The notes under the pieces are model-generated. The model ran no database searches. It was given only the letters and a program-made list of their open reading frames with translations, and was not told the DNA's origin. Shown here one piece after another: positions 25,101 to 40,100 of a stretch of 64,000 nucleotides of DNA. The position numbers were made by a program, and so were the translations under genes. Source of the DNA: Crotophaga sulcirostris. Its lineage: Eukaryota; Chordata; Aves; Cuculiformes; Crotophagidae. The DNA lies in assembly GCA_013397455.1 (NCBI GenBank), contig VYZB01000116.1, positions 1,282,859 through 1,346,858 on the forward strand, written 5' to 3'. Position 1 is the stretch's first letter. Each line of letters starts with the position of its first letter.

Positions 25101-28100
25101 GTGGGTCTCTGAGGTGCTTTCACACTGGAAGACAACATTGGGTCCTAAAGGAAACAAAAAAAAAAATGAAGGATAAAATGAACATAAATTCGAAGAGTGA
25201 AACATACGAGTTCTACGGACAAAGACAGAACAACACCAAAAAGCTCAGAAAGGAATGACTAACATTCAACTTTCTGAAAACAGACATCATGAGCATCTAC
25301 TCTTGCAGTTTCATATTTACAAACACACACAGTTTTAAGTACTTGCAACCAGTCATCACTGACTCCAAAACACACTTGTAGCTGATTCACTTTGAGAAGT
25401 TTCTTCCCAAGGAAGACTTCCGTTATGCAGACTCAACAACACAATTTCAAGCCCTAAAGTTTTTTTTTTTAAAGGCAATGGCAAAATTCCCTGAGATCTC
25501 AACAAAGCCAGGATTTCTCCTGAGAAATTTGTAATGAGACATTAGAAAATCAGTAAAAACTGAACTGTAAAGAAAAGTCTGGACTTCATTCACACTGGCA
25601 TGTGAAAATTAACTTGTTCAACTCTGCTGAAATCCTGAAAAGAAATGAAACCTTGCCCCTAGTAATATGTGCCCATGAAGCAGGAGGTACTGCATCACTC
25701 AAGGTACCCATCAGAAACCAAGGTCTATGCGGTGTAGAAGAGGCACTGCAAAGTCAGGTTCAACACAGATCAACAATGTCTGCTGCAGCTGCACACACTT
25801 CATGGGCAATCTGGAGACCATTCCACACCCCAAGATTTCAACCTGGAGGCTTTATCAAGCCTGACTGACATTCACCAGATAGTTTTAGCAATACAAAATG
25901 ACTATGTAGCTATGTACCAAGGGACTGACTTTCATAGAATCATAGAATGGTTCGAGTTGGAAGGGACCTTAAAGATCATCCAGTTCCAACTCCCCTGCCA
26001 AGGGCAGGGACACTTTCCACTGGATCAGGTTGCTCAAAGCCTCATCCAGCCTGGTCTTGAACACCTCCAGGGATGGCGCATCCATGATTAATCTGGGCAA
26101 CCTGTGCCAGTGCCTCACCACCCTTACGGGAAAAAAAAATTCTCCTTATATCTAATCTAAATCTCTCCACTTTCAGCTTAGAATTTATTTGATCCTTGGT
26201 AAAAGTTGTAAAATTCTAGAGCTGCTGAGTAACATCTTGGCATAAATTATTAGTCTTCAGTTTTTAAAAAATTACTGTGGACCAGCAACATGCAATACCT
26301 CAAAGCCACTGATACCACGAACTCTTACTCCATAACCATAAAGAGAAGTTACTTGGCCATAGACAGGGAACTTCAAAATGTGTTGTCCATATATTGACAC
26401 AGAAATGTACCTGCCATAAGCAAGTCTGTTCAGAAGTTGCTTTTTCAGTACGGACAACCTTGAAAAATCAGGCAGCTTTATTTGTTAGACAGTGGTCGAC
26501 AGGAACTATGATCTTTTGCACAGGAGATAAACTTCTGGAAATACAGAACCTCGTTGAAAGGACAGGACTTGCCTCATCTCTCTAATGTCACATGTACAAG
26601 TAAGTTTGGGGGTGGAAAAAATTAGGTAGATCTAGTGGTATTACTGTAAACATCAAGTTTGCACCTAAGGAAATCGAGATGGTCGTTGTATGTGTGTCAA
26701 GAACAGTCTACGGAGAGAGGCTCTGCTCCCAGTCTAACCAGCTTTTGCCATTGCACTGGCAGAAGGCAGGGCAGGGAGGTTTAAATGGGGGAAGGAGGTG
26801 CTTATCAGGCTATGGGGACTACCTGGAGCATCTGAAGGAGTAACCTAGATACCTGAGGAACTGCAGCAATGCTAAGCTATGAAAACAAAGAAGAGTCAAC
26901 AGAAATAATGTATACTATAATGAAACTATATGTATATTTCAGTAGAAAGAACTGGTACAACATCCAGGTCTATGAAGGACCGATCTCAAAGGGAGATGAG
27001 ATCCCACAGGTAAGATGAACTAAAAAGCCTCTGCACAGGTACGTCCACCTTGCTGAGATGTCCAGCTCTCAGCAAGAACATCTGTGAGAGATGAACAGAT
27101 CTCTAATGCTAAAAGACATCCAGAAACCAAGTATGCAGATGAAGCTGGAGCATGCATCCAAGGGGAGAAAATCTCAACTAAAGAAAATACAAGGACAAGG
27201 TTCAGACTGGCCCCATGGACAAGAAGGCAAACTGAAAACAGTGCTCTTGCTGAAAAAGCCAACAAATAAGGAAAGAACAAGTTCCTAAGACCAACTGTTT
27301 CAGACAGACAAACACTGGATGAAATAACAAAATGACCTCCAGACCAGGATACTGGGAAGAACTGCAAAGTGGTAAGAGCACCCTGCCACCCCACCTTACA
27401 CACCCCATGGGAAGAATGGGAAGAAAACCTGGTAGATGTGTCCTAGGCAGGTCCTGGCAACACACAAAAGACCTCATCTTGATGGTGGCTTTGGTGCAAA
27501 CTTTAGAATAGCGGCTATTAAAATGTCATTAAAACATGTGTAACTGTAACCATCACCAAAGTCACAGAGAGCACAACTCAGGTATTCTGTGTTCTGCAGT
27601 CACCAGGACTCAGTTGTATTTGAGAGACCTGTCAACAGACCCATGACATTCTTAACTGATTTTATTTCTTTTTCCCTTGCCGGGACCCTATGCCAGGAAG
27701 TGCAGCTACAGCAACAGGAAAAATGATGACATGAGCACAGCTTCTTCTGCTCAGAATTCTATTTCAGCACCATATGAGAAGAAACATTTCGCTGACTTAA
27801 GTTCCTTCTTTGCTAGGGAAGTTTGCCATTAGAGTTGTAACTGCTAAGTCCCAGGAAAGACTCTGAATAAAAACGTGGTCCATATAACTGAGTTTAAATT
27901 TGAGGGAAAAGAAGAACTTTCCTACGCTGCAAGCCTATTTGAGTAAACCAAATCTGCCTGTTCCCTTTCAAATACCATCATATTTGACCATCTAGAAAAG
28001 ACAGTGAGAAAAATCGCTGTTCTTCAACAGAAACATTGCAATACTCAGATTAACAATTCTTTAAGACACAACAAGGCATTTTTTCAATCATATTCTGCCA

Positions 28101-31100
28101 TATCTCTAAGCTGGTCCCTAGATGGCCACATCAACGTTTTGGTGGGACAATTCGTCAGTGACTTCTCAAGAACATTAGTGACAGCTTCTTCACTATATTT
28201 AAACAATAGCAAAAAATATTGTAAGGAAATCCAAGGAAGTTCAATCAGTACATATTGAAATGTTTCTCTGGTTACAGACTGCTGACACAACCCGCTAGCT
28301 CCGACTTCCCACCATATGGAAGCAGCTCAGCTGAGAGCTGTGCAATGGTATTTGCACAATGCTGTGCTTCGGCTAACAAACCATGCTGGGTTTGAGCAGG
28401 CTCTGGAACCTGAAGCAGGATAGAAATGTCCAAATGCATATATTTTACCATCACAAAAGAGTGGCATATCCCAGCACAAAACTGACTGACAAGTCATCTT
28501 ATTTGAAATACTCGGAGAATTTGTTTCCTTAAAATTCAACATAATTTTTATTCGCTACTAAGATTTTCTTAATTAAGCTCCATCAGATGTGCTTCACAGA
28601 AAATCAACTACTTTTTAGACAAAATTGTAACAACCAAGCACAGATGACCTGGCACATATCTGCTCTTTGCTGACTGCCAGTGGTTAACATTTTTCCACAT
28701 ATTTTCAAAGGAAAATTCTGTTCATACAGACACAGTTTGATGTGAATGGAAATATTTTTACTCCACAACATTCAAATTTGAGAAAAAGCCTAACGACCTA
28801 TCAGCAAACAATGAGGAAAAACTTAATTGTATCAGAAGTTTCCAATTACAACTTGGTCTTAGCACTACTTTTGCTGAATATCAGTGGCGTATGTCACCAC
28901 CTTGCGCTTAGCACATTCAGCCACGTAACTGTAAATGGTAAAACACTGGGTGTGATAAGCTGGTATCTCTTATCATTTTTTAAAAAAATCATAAAGTTTT
29001 AATACTCAGAATCTTAATTTTATCACCTGTCTGGATTTAGTCTGTACTATTTCTTCAAAACTGAGATTTTTGTAAACAAAAAAAACACGTCAAAAGATCA
29101 TTTTAATTATTTTTATATGTTTCATCAGATTGAAGTTAACATTCTTTTAAATGTAGAAAGTTTTGACATCACAGCCACACTGGCCAGAGGCATTTAAAAC
29201 AAAACAAAACATCAATGTGCTACCAAAAATGTGAGTGCAGATGTAATTTAGCTAAAAAACATCCCTCAAGAATGGTGCACACTCCATTTTGCTCAGGTAC
29301 CACAAAAAGCTACCCAGGGAAAATATTTTAACTTTCCAGTCCAGGCTGTGCCTTCATTACTGAATCTGTGAATTCTTCTGCAAAAATACAACTACGTGGA
29401 TCAAAGCTTAAGTGCAAACTGGTCCTACATGCTCGCTATAGGCTATTAAGAGTGAATCTCAACCAGACTTCTGGATGTGTGTCAATATGGAGAAAAATAC
29501 AAATGACACGTAGATGAAAACCAGCAAGGGAATGGCCAAGGCTTGTTATGTCAAAGGAGTGACTCAGACATCAAGATATGTTCCCAAACCCACTGATGGT
29601 ATGGGTTGATATAAAAGTTAATTTAATCACGGCACCCCAGGACAAAAAGCTGAAGGATTAAAAATGGTGGTAAATCTCTGGGGAGAGGGGTCAAAAAAAT
29701 GGGAGGACATCAGAAATCTTTGCTATGCTTATGTACAAAACAGGCAGAGGAAGCTCTGAGTGTCAGACAGGCATATATTCTAGTGTTCAGTTTTCAGCCT
29801 GCTGCTGATAATTTTCAGCTTAACATATGTTTTAATATCTATCTTGTTTCTCAGAGTTGGATGAGAGTTGGATTGCTGGGAGCCAGAACATATGGATTTC
29901 CCACAGGACAGATCACTTGCTAATGCTGGAATCATTTTCCTCTCCTTTCTATGGTTATTTTTTACTTAACTGATAAACGGTTAAAATACATGTTAGAAAT
30001 GACTACAGCAGGCACTTTTTTGTATTGGATAAAACTTCAGCAAGTTCTATAACCAACCACAGTAAGCCTGCACGAACTCCCAGGTCCAGTCAGTCACCAA
30101 ACATCCATGTCTTTAACAGAAGGGGAGCACCGACCAAATCTAGTGTTCTTATCTCACTCTGTCACTCTTACTGTCACACACTGGCTGGTTGGTAACATGC
30201 TGGTTGTTTGCAGGTTAAAGAGAAAAGTAAAGTACTTAGTACTACAGTAAAGCATTTAAAAAAAAGAGTAAATGTACCAATGAATTCAGCTGATGCCTGG
30301 AACTCCAAATTCCAAACACAAAGCAGAACAGCAATGCACCTTTGAAATACAGTAACAAAATTAACAAAATATAAAAGTTGCTTACACTGCTGACTTGGAT
30401 CAGAATCCGTGGTCATCTTCACATAGTTTGAGGGGAAGAGACCTGTCACACCATTGATTTCTCCCTGCCACCAGTCAGCATCATCTTTGTTCAGTACATT
30501 AATAAGCTGCCCTTTGGAGAAACTGAGCTCATCTTCATTGTTCGCCATGTAATCGTACATTGCTATGACTTGACACACTAGGAAGAAAAAACAAAGAGGG
30601 CAGAATGGTGTTACACAACTATTAAGCAACTATTAAGATTCTTTTTTCAGTGTTTTACATAACCACAGTAAAGAAACAACAATTTCATACACATTGTTAC
30701 ATAAGAAAATTGGCACATGATCTTATCTTAATGTGGAACTGTCGCTGAATCATTAAGGTTGGAAAAGACCTTTAAGATCAAGTCCAACCATCAGCCCAAC
30801 ACCACTGTGCCTACTAAACCATGTCATGAAGTGCCACAGCTACACGTTTTTGGAACATCTCCAGGGATGGTGACTCCACCACTTCCCCGGGCAGCCTGTT
30901 CCAATGCTTCACCACCCTTTAAGTAAAGAATTTTTTCGTAATATCCAATAGAAACTTCCCCTGGCACAACTTGAGGCCATTTCTTCTCAATCCTATCATT
31001 TGTCACTTGGGAGAAGAGACCAACACCCACCTCACTACAACCTCCTTTCAGGTAGTTATAGTTGTCCTCCCTTTTCTTTTAGTTGGGCCAGGCAGTGATC

Positions 31101-34100
31101 TTTATTTCCACTTTATATATCTATGCATTTATATAGCAAATGGATTCAGTTAGTATAGCATCTATTGACCTTCTAAAAAATTCTAATATATAAAATATGC
31201 TTCTTTTTCTTTTAGTGGCTCAGAAAAGGAAGCAAGTTTGATTCTCTTACAGCTGATGCTTGTGAGAAAAACATGGTGAAGGAGGAGGAAATGTGCATTA
31301 GCTGATCATGAGCTGCTTGTTTGGTCAGAGGGAAGTTTTGTCCAGTAATACCCAGAAGCTGTTGTATAAGCAAATCATAGCTGTGAAGCACAGCACAATT
31401 TAAACATGCAACCAAAAAAGCTCCTTTTCTGTGAAATGATCTCATTTGTTCCTGGCCATTAAAATAGGAAAACCTCGTGGAAATTTGCTGCTTAGTCTCC
31501 CTTCTTATAAGAGGCTGTGCAGGTATTTCAACAGCATTTGTCAATGATTGCTAGTTTTTTCTAAGATTTTTGCTAGCATTTGGAAACACGGACTTTCCAA
31601 GTGAGAAGAACGTGGCACTTCAGTGCGTTTGGCAAAATTAAAAAGCTTTTGCCATAAAAGATGGACTGCTGACGCTCATAGATTTCTGGATATAAACATC
31701 TTTGTAAGGTATGTAGAGGATAGATAAGCTAGGGAGGGACCCTATGAAGAACTGTTTTGTTTAAGACTTTGAGAAACTTTACCTTTCCTGGGTAGAGATA
31801 AGAGCTGAATGCACATTTCTGTCACAAGACCCAGATTCTGATTAGGACTTTACCTTCTACCCTGATAACACAGACAGAATGATAGAATGGTTGGAAGTGA
31901 CCTGAAAGATCATCCAATTCCAACTCCCCTGACATGGGCAGGGACAGGTTGCTCAAAGTCTCATCCAACCTGGTCTTGAACACCTCCAGGGATGGGGCAT
32001 CCACAGCTTCTCTGGGCAACCTGTGCCAGTGCCTCACCACCCTCACAGGAAAAAATTCCTTTCTAATTTCTAATCTTAATCTCCTCTTTCTCATCTTAAA
32101 ATCGTTCCCCCTCATCCTGTCCCTGCACACCCTGATAAAGAGCCTCTCCCCAGCTTTCCTGTAGCCCCTTTTAGTACTGGAAGGCTGCTATAAGGTCTCC
32201 CTGGAACTTTCTCTTCTCTAGGCTGAACAAGCCCAATTCTATGGCCATGAAACACAATATTATGCCAGTTATATAATTCAGACCCGTTTCTGAACAACTG
32301 AAGCAGTTATATAAAATACTCCGAATGAAATAGAAAGTAATTTTTTTTTTCACCTGAGGGAGCAGCAGATGTGGTTCTTTCACTACTTGGACCCAGTAAT
32401 TTCACATGGCTGGCAGGGAACCATCCTTTCTGCCTCTTTTTCCCTCTGGCCTGTAAATGTTTAAAATGGTTATTACACAATTAAGAAACCAAGCAGTCTA
32501 CAGACTGGAAGAAAATGCAACAAATACGTCACACGGTTTTGCCAACAAAAGACAAAAAGGCAAGTTTCCAAACACCAACTAAACAGACCTCTAAAGGAAA
32601 AAATATGGCTAAAGGATAAAAAAAACCCCAATTCCAATAAGGCTGCACCCTAGTATGTTCTAGCAAATGTGTTCATCCAGAATTTTCTGGTGCAGCTAAT
32701 GATTGCAGTGCACAATTTAACTGTAAATATTCCATTTATGCATCATGTAAGGAGTCTCTGTTGAGATACCCAGAATAGAGGTAAAAATTACCATAAGCTA
32801 CTGCTGAAAAACCTGACCTAAGTATTTGATATCATTTCCTTCCTGGTACAGCGTGTGAGAGTTTGAAAAGCTTTTCCTCATTTTTCAGTCTTTGCTTTTT
32901 TAGTCCCACAGGGGAAGATCTCTGCACACACTGAAGAAACAAATACACTTCAGAGTGTACAAGAAAGTCCAGATGTAAAAGTGAGTTCAGATTTCAGAAA
33001 GTGGTAACTGCAGAGTAAGCTCTATTATAACAAAAAAAAGAAATTCAAACTAGCAAGAACTGACATTTACATATCTTAGTTTCTCTTCCCCAGCTTTTCT
33101 TTTTATTCTTTGAGGCTTCTTCCTGAACCTGCACCGGGCCTACTTATCTTAAAATCCAAACTATTCATTGTTTTCTGTAAGTTTGGTGGGTTTTTTCACC
33201 ATACTATGAATAAATTGTCCACTGTTGTTAATTCACAGAAACTTGGTGCAGCAATTTCTCAGCTTGATCTCCCCTCCTACATCTATAAAGCAGGATGCTT
33301 TCAAAACCAGATTCTGAACAGTTAGATTAGCCCTGTCCTAACCTTTGGAAGACAGGTGCTAACAGAGTATTCACTCAAACCAGAGAGTGTGTGTGGCTGC
33401 AGAATACCTTGGGAAAGGCCAATGAAGTGATATTAAGAGGACAGAACTTTCTATTGTGCTGTTCAACCCCAATATTGGAAATAGCATTTGGAATTGGGAG
33501 TAACAAGTTTAAATTTAGGCCAGCGCTGCAGATTCAGCTAAAAAAAAGGGTAATAAAGAGACGTCATAAGATCATGATTAAACTTTCTGCATTGCTTGCC
33601 AAGGGGAAGGCTATTATGGACAAGATCCCTGGGGCTACTACAGTCAAAACATCAACTATGATTTAAAAGAAGCCTGAACCCTTGGGACTAGAAATTCATC
33701 ACTAGGTAAGGAAAGGAGAAAAGTGGTAACAGCAACCTTCAGAGTAAACTAGCTTCGAACTCTAACTTCCAAGAATTCCAGTTCTTTCATTAAAATAATT
33801 ATACAATTTAATGTTTTGCCAACTAAAACCTAACCAATTTATTAACTGTCAACATTCCTCTTCCCCCTCCCACGCACATAATCATTGACAGTTTTACTAT
33901 TTTCTGTGCCCCTCCCAAAAAACCCAAAGAAGCAAAAAAAGCCCAAACAAAAAACCCCAGCAACCCAAAGTTTAATTAAAAACTTGGTTTTCCCCGGTTA
34001 TGAATATAATACAATGAATACAAGACAAAAATAATTTTCTAGTCAGCTTTTAGAGTGCTACACTTAGTTGTTTTATTAAATTAAATCAAAAAATCACCTC

Positions 34101-37100
34101 TGGGCTGTTCATGAAGTCACAATTATTTCTCCTTCAATAATTACCTGTAACTCTCCTTGCCACCATCCACTAGCATTTTTCTTCAGAATAAGTATTAGCT
34201 GTCCTGGAGCAAGACTAAGTTGTTCAGCTCCTGATGCAGCATAGGCAGTAGTAACCTGAGCAATTTCTGAAGAGATAATATATTAATTGCATTTGTTATT
34301 TCTTCATCACAGTAAGAGTTAGATCCACAGAAATATCCTGGTACGTATCTTGCAGCTAAACCCATTAGCTACCATTAAAACAATGCTATGAATCTAAATG
34401 CTCACAGTCACTTAATAAACAGTCCTAATGTTAGAAAGTTATCACAGACTTACCAGGTTTCTTATTTATTGTTCCAGTTTTGCCAGCGTTACTAGAAGCC
34501 TACAAAGACAAAAAAATCATTTTTTAATGTGCAATAAACCCAGTAGAGTTTACACCAACTTTAAGCATGTGGACAGAAAAGTGCTTGGAGATTTAATTTT
34601 GAGCCTGTATTTAACAAAATACCATCCTGTACAGAGAAAGACAGTGTGACACGGTGGCTAGAGCACTGTTGTAGTACTCAAGCTACTTAGGCTTTTCTTT
34701 TCCATCAAACTTATTAACCTCTGCTTAAAATCACTATCTAATTTCTCAATATCAATAACAGCAATACAATAAAATTGAGAAAAAGCATTGCCCATTAATT
34801 CTCAGAATAGAAACTCACTTCTTGATCCTTTGGTCTGACGTAATTGGAGGGGAAGATTCCAGTCCTGCCATCAATGCTCCCAGTCCACCATTCCCCCTCC
34901 TTCTGGGTCACGAGGATTTCCTCACCTTCCACGAAAGTTAAGTCGCCAGGTTCGGAGCTTGAATATGAGTAGAGCGCAACGTACTCTGTGCAAAGAGCAC
35001 ATATAAGGGAGACAACAGTTTCATACAGAGCATAAAAACACATCAGGTGCAAGTAAAGGTATCTTTGGTATCAACGTTCATCAGTGTGTTCATAATATGG
35101 ATCATGGATCAAGCTTGTGAATCAACCTAAATACTTGATTGTAATTGTAATTCTATCTCATCTCATGCTTACAATTCTGAATTACAGGTACACAACTTTG
35201 TACAGAGATGAATTTAGCACAGTGAGAGTTACCACCCTATGATCATCCTGCAGACCACAGTTTGAAAACTCACCTCTTGCATTAAGTATTCCACTCTACC
35301 CCTGTGTTTCACAGCAAGTATGTATATTCCACACCTAAATCTGATTAAAATCATTCTTATAGGACTAACACAGCAAAAATGAAAGCCACAAGTGGAATTA
35401 AAATATAATTGGGGAAGCATGGAGATATACTATATTAAAAGGCTCAGAAAGTGCTTCCCACAAATTTTTCTCCAGTAGTATTTGTTTTCTTTACTCCTTA
35501 CTGATTACAAAAGAATGATCCAAACTTGGGAGACTAAAAATCCCTTTGCATGTCTCTACAGGACAGCGTAACACAGTACAGAACAACAGGAAGAGAACTC
35601 AGGTTATAGGTAAGAGACATACTAAAGTCTTCAAAAATATATCAATCCTTGAGTAAAATCTTTAAAATCAAAACCAAACCCCAGGCTTATACTCAACCTG
35701 AATTAGTTATTAGTTATAAACTTTAGTAAAGTTCCAGCTCTAGAATTTTGGTAACAGTAGTTCAACACATGCACTGCATCTTTCAGGCAAGCACTAAAAG
35801 GCCTGCTCAGAAATTCATCACATATTTAAGCTTATTCATATGCCATTAAGCAGAAAGACTGCATCATTAAGTAGAATATTTCATGCTGTCTTACCCTCTC
35901 CTGCTGTGTAAGGCTGTGTATTAGGCTTTTTGTTCACAGCTGCATAAATAGCTTCTGGTCTGCAGAAAGAAAAGTTTGAGTAACTAAAAAGGCTGATCAA
36001 GTACAAATCTCTTTATTAGGACAAGTCCAAGCTCACTTTGGTTATCTCCAAGTTGGTACTGCCTCTAAATTAATTGCAAAGACTTCCCTGACTGTCAAAC
36101 AGTAACAGGTATTACTGATGGTTAAGATGTAAATAACACCCAAGACCACATCAGTTCAAAAAACAAAGAAAAAAAATGAATGTGACGAAAGACAAGAAAT
36201 ATTTGCAAATTATGTTAACCAAAAGAAGCAGAAATTGAAGATTTTGTCTAAATTCTCTCATTCTAGAGAACTTCTAAGAACTTCTATCATAACACATGAC
36301 AAGAACGATTCACACACAGCGGTGCAGCCATCCCAGCAGTAACCAGACTCTGGATTATTTCTAAACAGTTACCTTGCAGCATTAGAATAAACATAAGGAT
36401 CTTTTCTGCAAGAGGTGCCTCAGGAGCCTACAATTCTTTGTAGGTCACTTAGAAATTGGCATCTTCATAGGCAGAAAACTAATACACTGCAAGAGAGCTG
36501 CCTCAGTAATGAACCAAAACAGTCTGGCACTGGATGAATAATCAAATACTGCTGATTTTTCACAGCACCAAGCCTTGGAAGACTGTCTATTTACACAGTA
36601 GTGAGCCCAGGTTTACTTGGCTTGCTAGAATGAAATAATAAAAGCCTAAAACGGCATGGTGTAAATTGTAAATGGTATTTACATTCTGTGCTTTAAAGCA
36701 CTGCTGGAATTTTGCACTCTTAATCACCTATTTTTGTAAACTGTTGAATAAACCAAAACCAGAAGTCGCACTTACTCTTCTTTCTTGATTTTGCTTCCAG
36801 GTAAGAGCTTGACATAAGATTTTGGAAACCAGCCTCTCCCTCCATGTACCTCCCCGAACCACCAGTTTTCCTGCTGTTCCAGGACAGTAATGATATCATT
36901 TTTTGAAAAATTCAAGTGGTTATCTTTTTTTGCAGTCCAAGAGCAAAGTGCTTGTGCTTTTAAGTTCTCGACAGGCTGCCCCTGTTAAGACAGAAGTGGA
37001 GATGTTGATCAACCACACTAAACCAAACAGCTGCAAGTGTTAAGTGAAAACAGACACTGAGGTATCTTTTATTGAAGCTTATTAAGCCATCACTTAGGAA

Positions 37101-40100
37101 CGATGTTGCTTAATTTGCTGCCCAGTTGACAACATTTCACATTGTTCCTCAATCAACAGCTTGTATACAGCAATCTCTCAACTCTGTTTCTTATTTGTTA
37201 GAAATATTTTGTGTGTCTAAATACAGGTAAAAATTATGTTAGAATTGTGAAACATACTGCACGAGTCTTCTTGCTCACCAGTCCTTGAAACACATGGAAT
37301 TAAGTCAATGCACACTAGTGGAGCATTCAGAGGAATTTCCTTACCCTCTAGAATGTTCAGTGAACCCAATATTAGAAAAACTGTGGTTTCATTTGGTCTT
37401 GGGTTTTTCTGGTTTGGCTTTTATGTTCTTCTTTCTTTTTTTTTTAATCAGTTTAATTAACATCAATCTAAAATACAGCAAGTTCTCCCTACCTGTCCAT
37501 GAACGGGTGAAACAGATCCAGGGGACACAGTGCGAGTAAAAGCCGACTTCTGTTGCCATGCTGTATTAACATTCAGGCTAGAAAAAGGTATGTTTTGGTA
37601 ATCAGATTCTTCTGCAGATTTACTTGGTGACAGTGGCCTGCAAATTGAATACAGGTATATTTAACACATTACATTTTTGTTTAAAAAGTACCTCAAAGAA
37701 AATAACTTTTTTTAATTATTATTTAACATACATAAAACAGATATTCTATACAATGCAAAGTAGGCTACCAAACACTTAGAATTTCCAAGCTGAGACTTTC
37801 AAATAGATTCTTCAATAACTTTTCTACACTCATGTTTTAAAAACAGACGTTGAATGAAACTTCACAGCACATTATGTTAGCTAAATTCAGAAAAGGCAAT
37901 TTTAACACAAATGGTAACAAAAACTCACTCTGAAGCAGCTGAGGTAGTAGATAAAGATACTGTAGGAGGAAGTAAGGCTTTCTTAGGAGATAAAGATTTT
38001 TCTCCTTCTGGTATTTTTTCTACATAATTGCATGGAAACCAACCAAAACGCCCTTGAAAACTCCCATAAAGCCAACCAGGCTCTCCCACAGTTTTTTCAT
38101 CAACCTATGGACAGGAGGATAAATACAAAGAAAACACAATTAGCAGTGTGAAACAACCACGGTATCTGGTGCGTCAGCACCCGCTGGCACTCTGAACTGA
38201 ACAGCGTGAGCATTTTCCATCAGCATTTTCATTCTCTTCCCTTTCAAAATTAAGCTGATTTTGCCCTGTTTGAGAATCAGGGTGATGATGCAACTGCACT
38301 GTTTTTAGACACAGGCAGAGAGAAGCCTAAAAGACATATTTCTTCAAACAAGCCCCGAACATGCACACTGGGTACCAGGTACCGTACCTGGAGCCACCCT
38401 GGCTGGCCAAAAATCATGGTGCACTGTGTTGTATTTTGCCAAATGTGGACAAGGAGGCAGTGGCAGGCAAGCCTAGCAGCCCAAGAAAACAACTGCTTCA
38501 GTTCTGCTCACAGATATAATTAACTGTGTCACCTAACTGCATCCAAAACACATCCAAAAATTCTCTTACTTACTATACGATTAAGTATAGAGCATCCTTA
38601 AATATTCATAGCAATATTGAAGCCTCCACTATGCTGCAAATTAGCAAATTAGTCAACATCAGCTAAACGTTAGCAGTTCATCAAATACTACCAGCTAGTT
38701 AGCTTAGCTGAGGTTTGGGGTATGAGAGGAGAACGATGAGGAGGTGGTGCCTATTTCTAAAATAAGATATCAGTACTTAAATGACACAGTTAATTATATC
38801 TGAGAAGGAAGGCAAAGCGAAACCTACTTGTCTTGTTCCTTCTTCCATGCTTCATTGGTATGAAAATGCAAATAAATGACTCAGTGTCAAATTCAAAGCT
38901 AATACTTAAGTGTTTTAGTAAGTGATACAATTGCAAGAAATAATACAGATTTCAACTGAGAAGCCAGAAGACACGGTCCAATCTTATTGTCCTGTGGTAA
39001 TATTATGGATAGCGTATTCAACTGAATCCAGAAAAGCACTACAAAGACTGGACACAGAAAAAATTACTATAGATGTCAGCTTAAGGAAGCATTTACAAAG
39101 GACCAGCCAACAAGAGGTAGAAGTCTATACTCACAATACATTAGAAAACAGCACTAAGATTCAGAATAACCTTTCATATCTACTTGTTAAATAGCTTTGT
39201 TTTATTTTAATTGAAATCACATTAATAATGTTGTCATTTTGTGTAGCCATTCATGTCTCTATTTTCTATGCTGATATTTCAAGTAGACACTTAAAGGCCA
39301 TGTACATGTACAACAAACCGTTGAACTACATCATTCCCCATCACCTAATTTCAGAAAGGTTATGTTTAGAGTTCACTACTGTTATTCTAAACAGATTCTC
39401 AACATCTCTAGGATGTGCTAGATCCAAAGAGAGATTTTAGATGAACTAATCTTTATTTCACCTGTTACAAAAAATGCCCTAAACGACTGAACAAAACCAA
39501 AACAACCCCCCCCAAAACCCAATCAAATTTAGAGTAAGTCTTAATATTGGTGTATCTCAAGGCTGGGCTTGAGTTTTTCAAGTCAAATGTCAATAGCAAA
39601 TCTTACCTGAATTATATCACCAGCATTAAAGCTCATCTCATCATGATTCCTTGCTTCAAATGAATATAAAGCTCTGTAATTTACCAAGGTAACTGAATTC
39701 CTAGACTCTGAGACAGTAATTGCATTGCCTGAAAGGATAAGAAAATCAGTTACCTTTCTGATGCAGCTGAAAGACATGCACTGAGTTGGAGTCCTACCAC
39801 TGTAAGCAACAGGTATGAATATAAACAGAGAATTGTTCTTGCCACAGACACTACACAAGGACAGCAGGCCGATGGGATGCATACAATGCAAGAGTTTAAC
39901 ATGCTAATCACAGTAAAAATAACACAGGCAATAAAATGCACTGCCTTCTGAAGCAAAAAAATGACATCTTTGTACTCTCATCTTTCCTTGTCAAACTGCT
40001 CTGGCTAAGACAGAGCTTTAATATAGGCTCACTTAACACAATTATAATTTTCCAAGTTGAAAAGATAGCACTGATACAACAATAAATGTTCAGCAACAGG

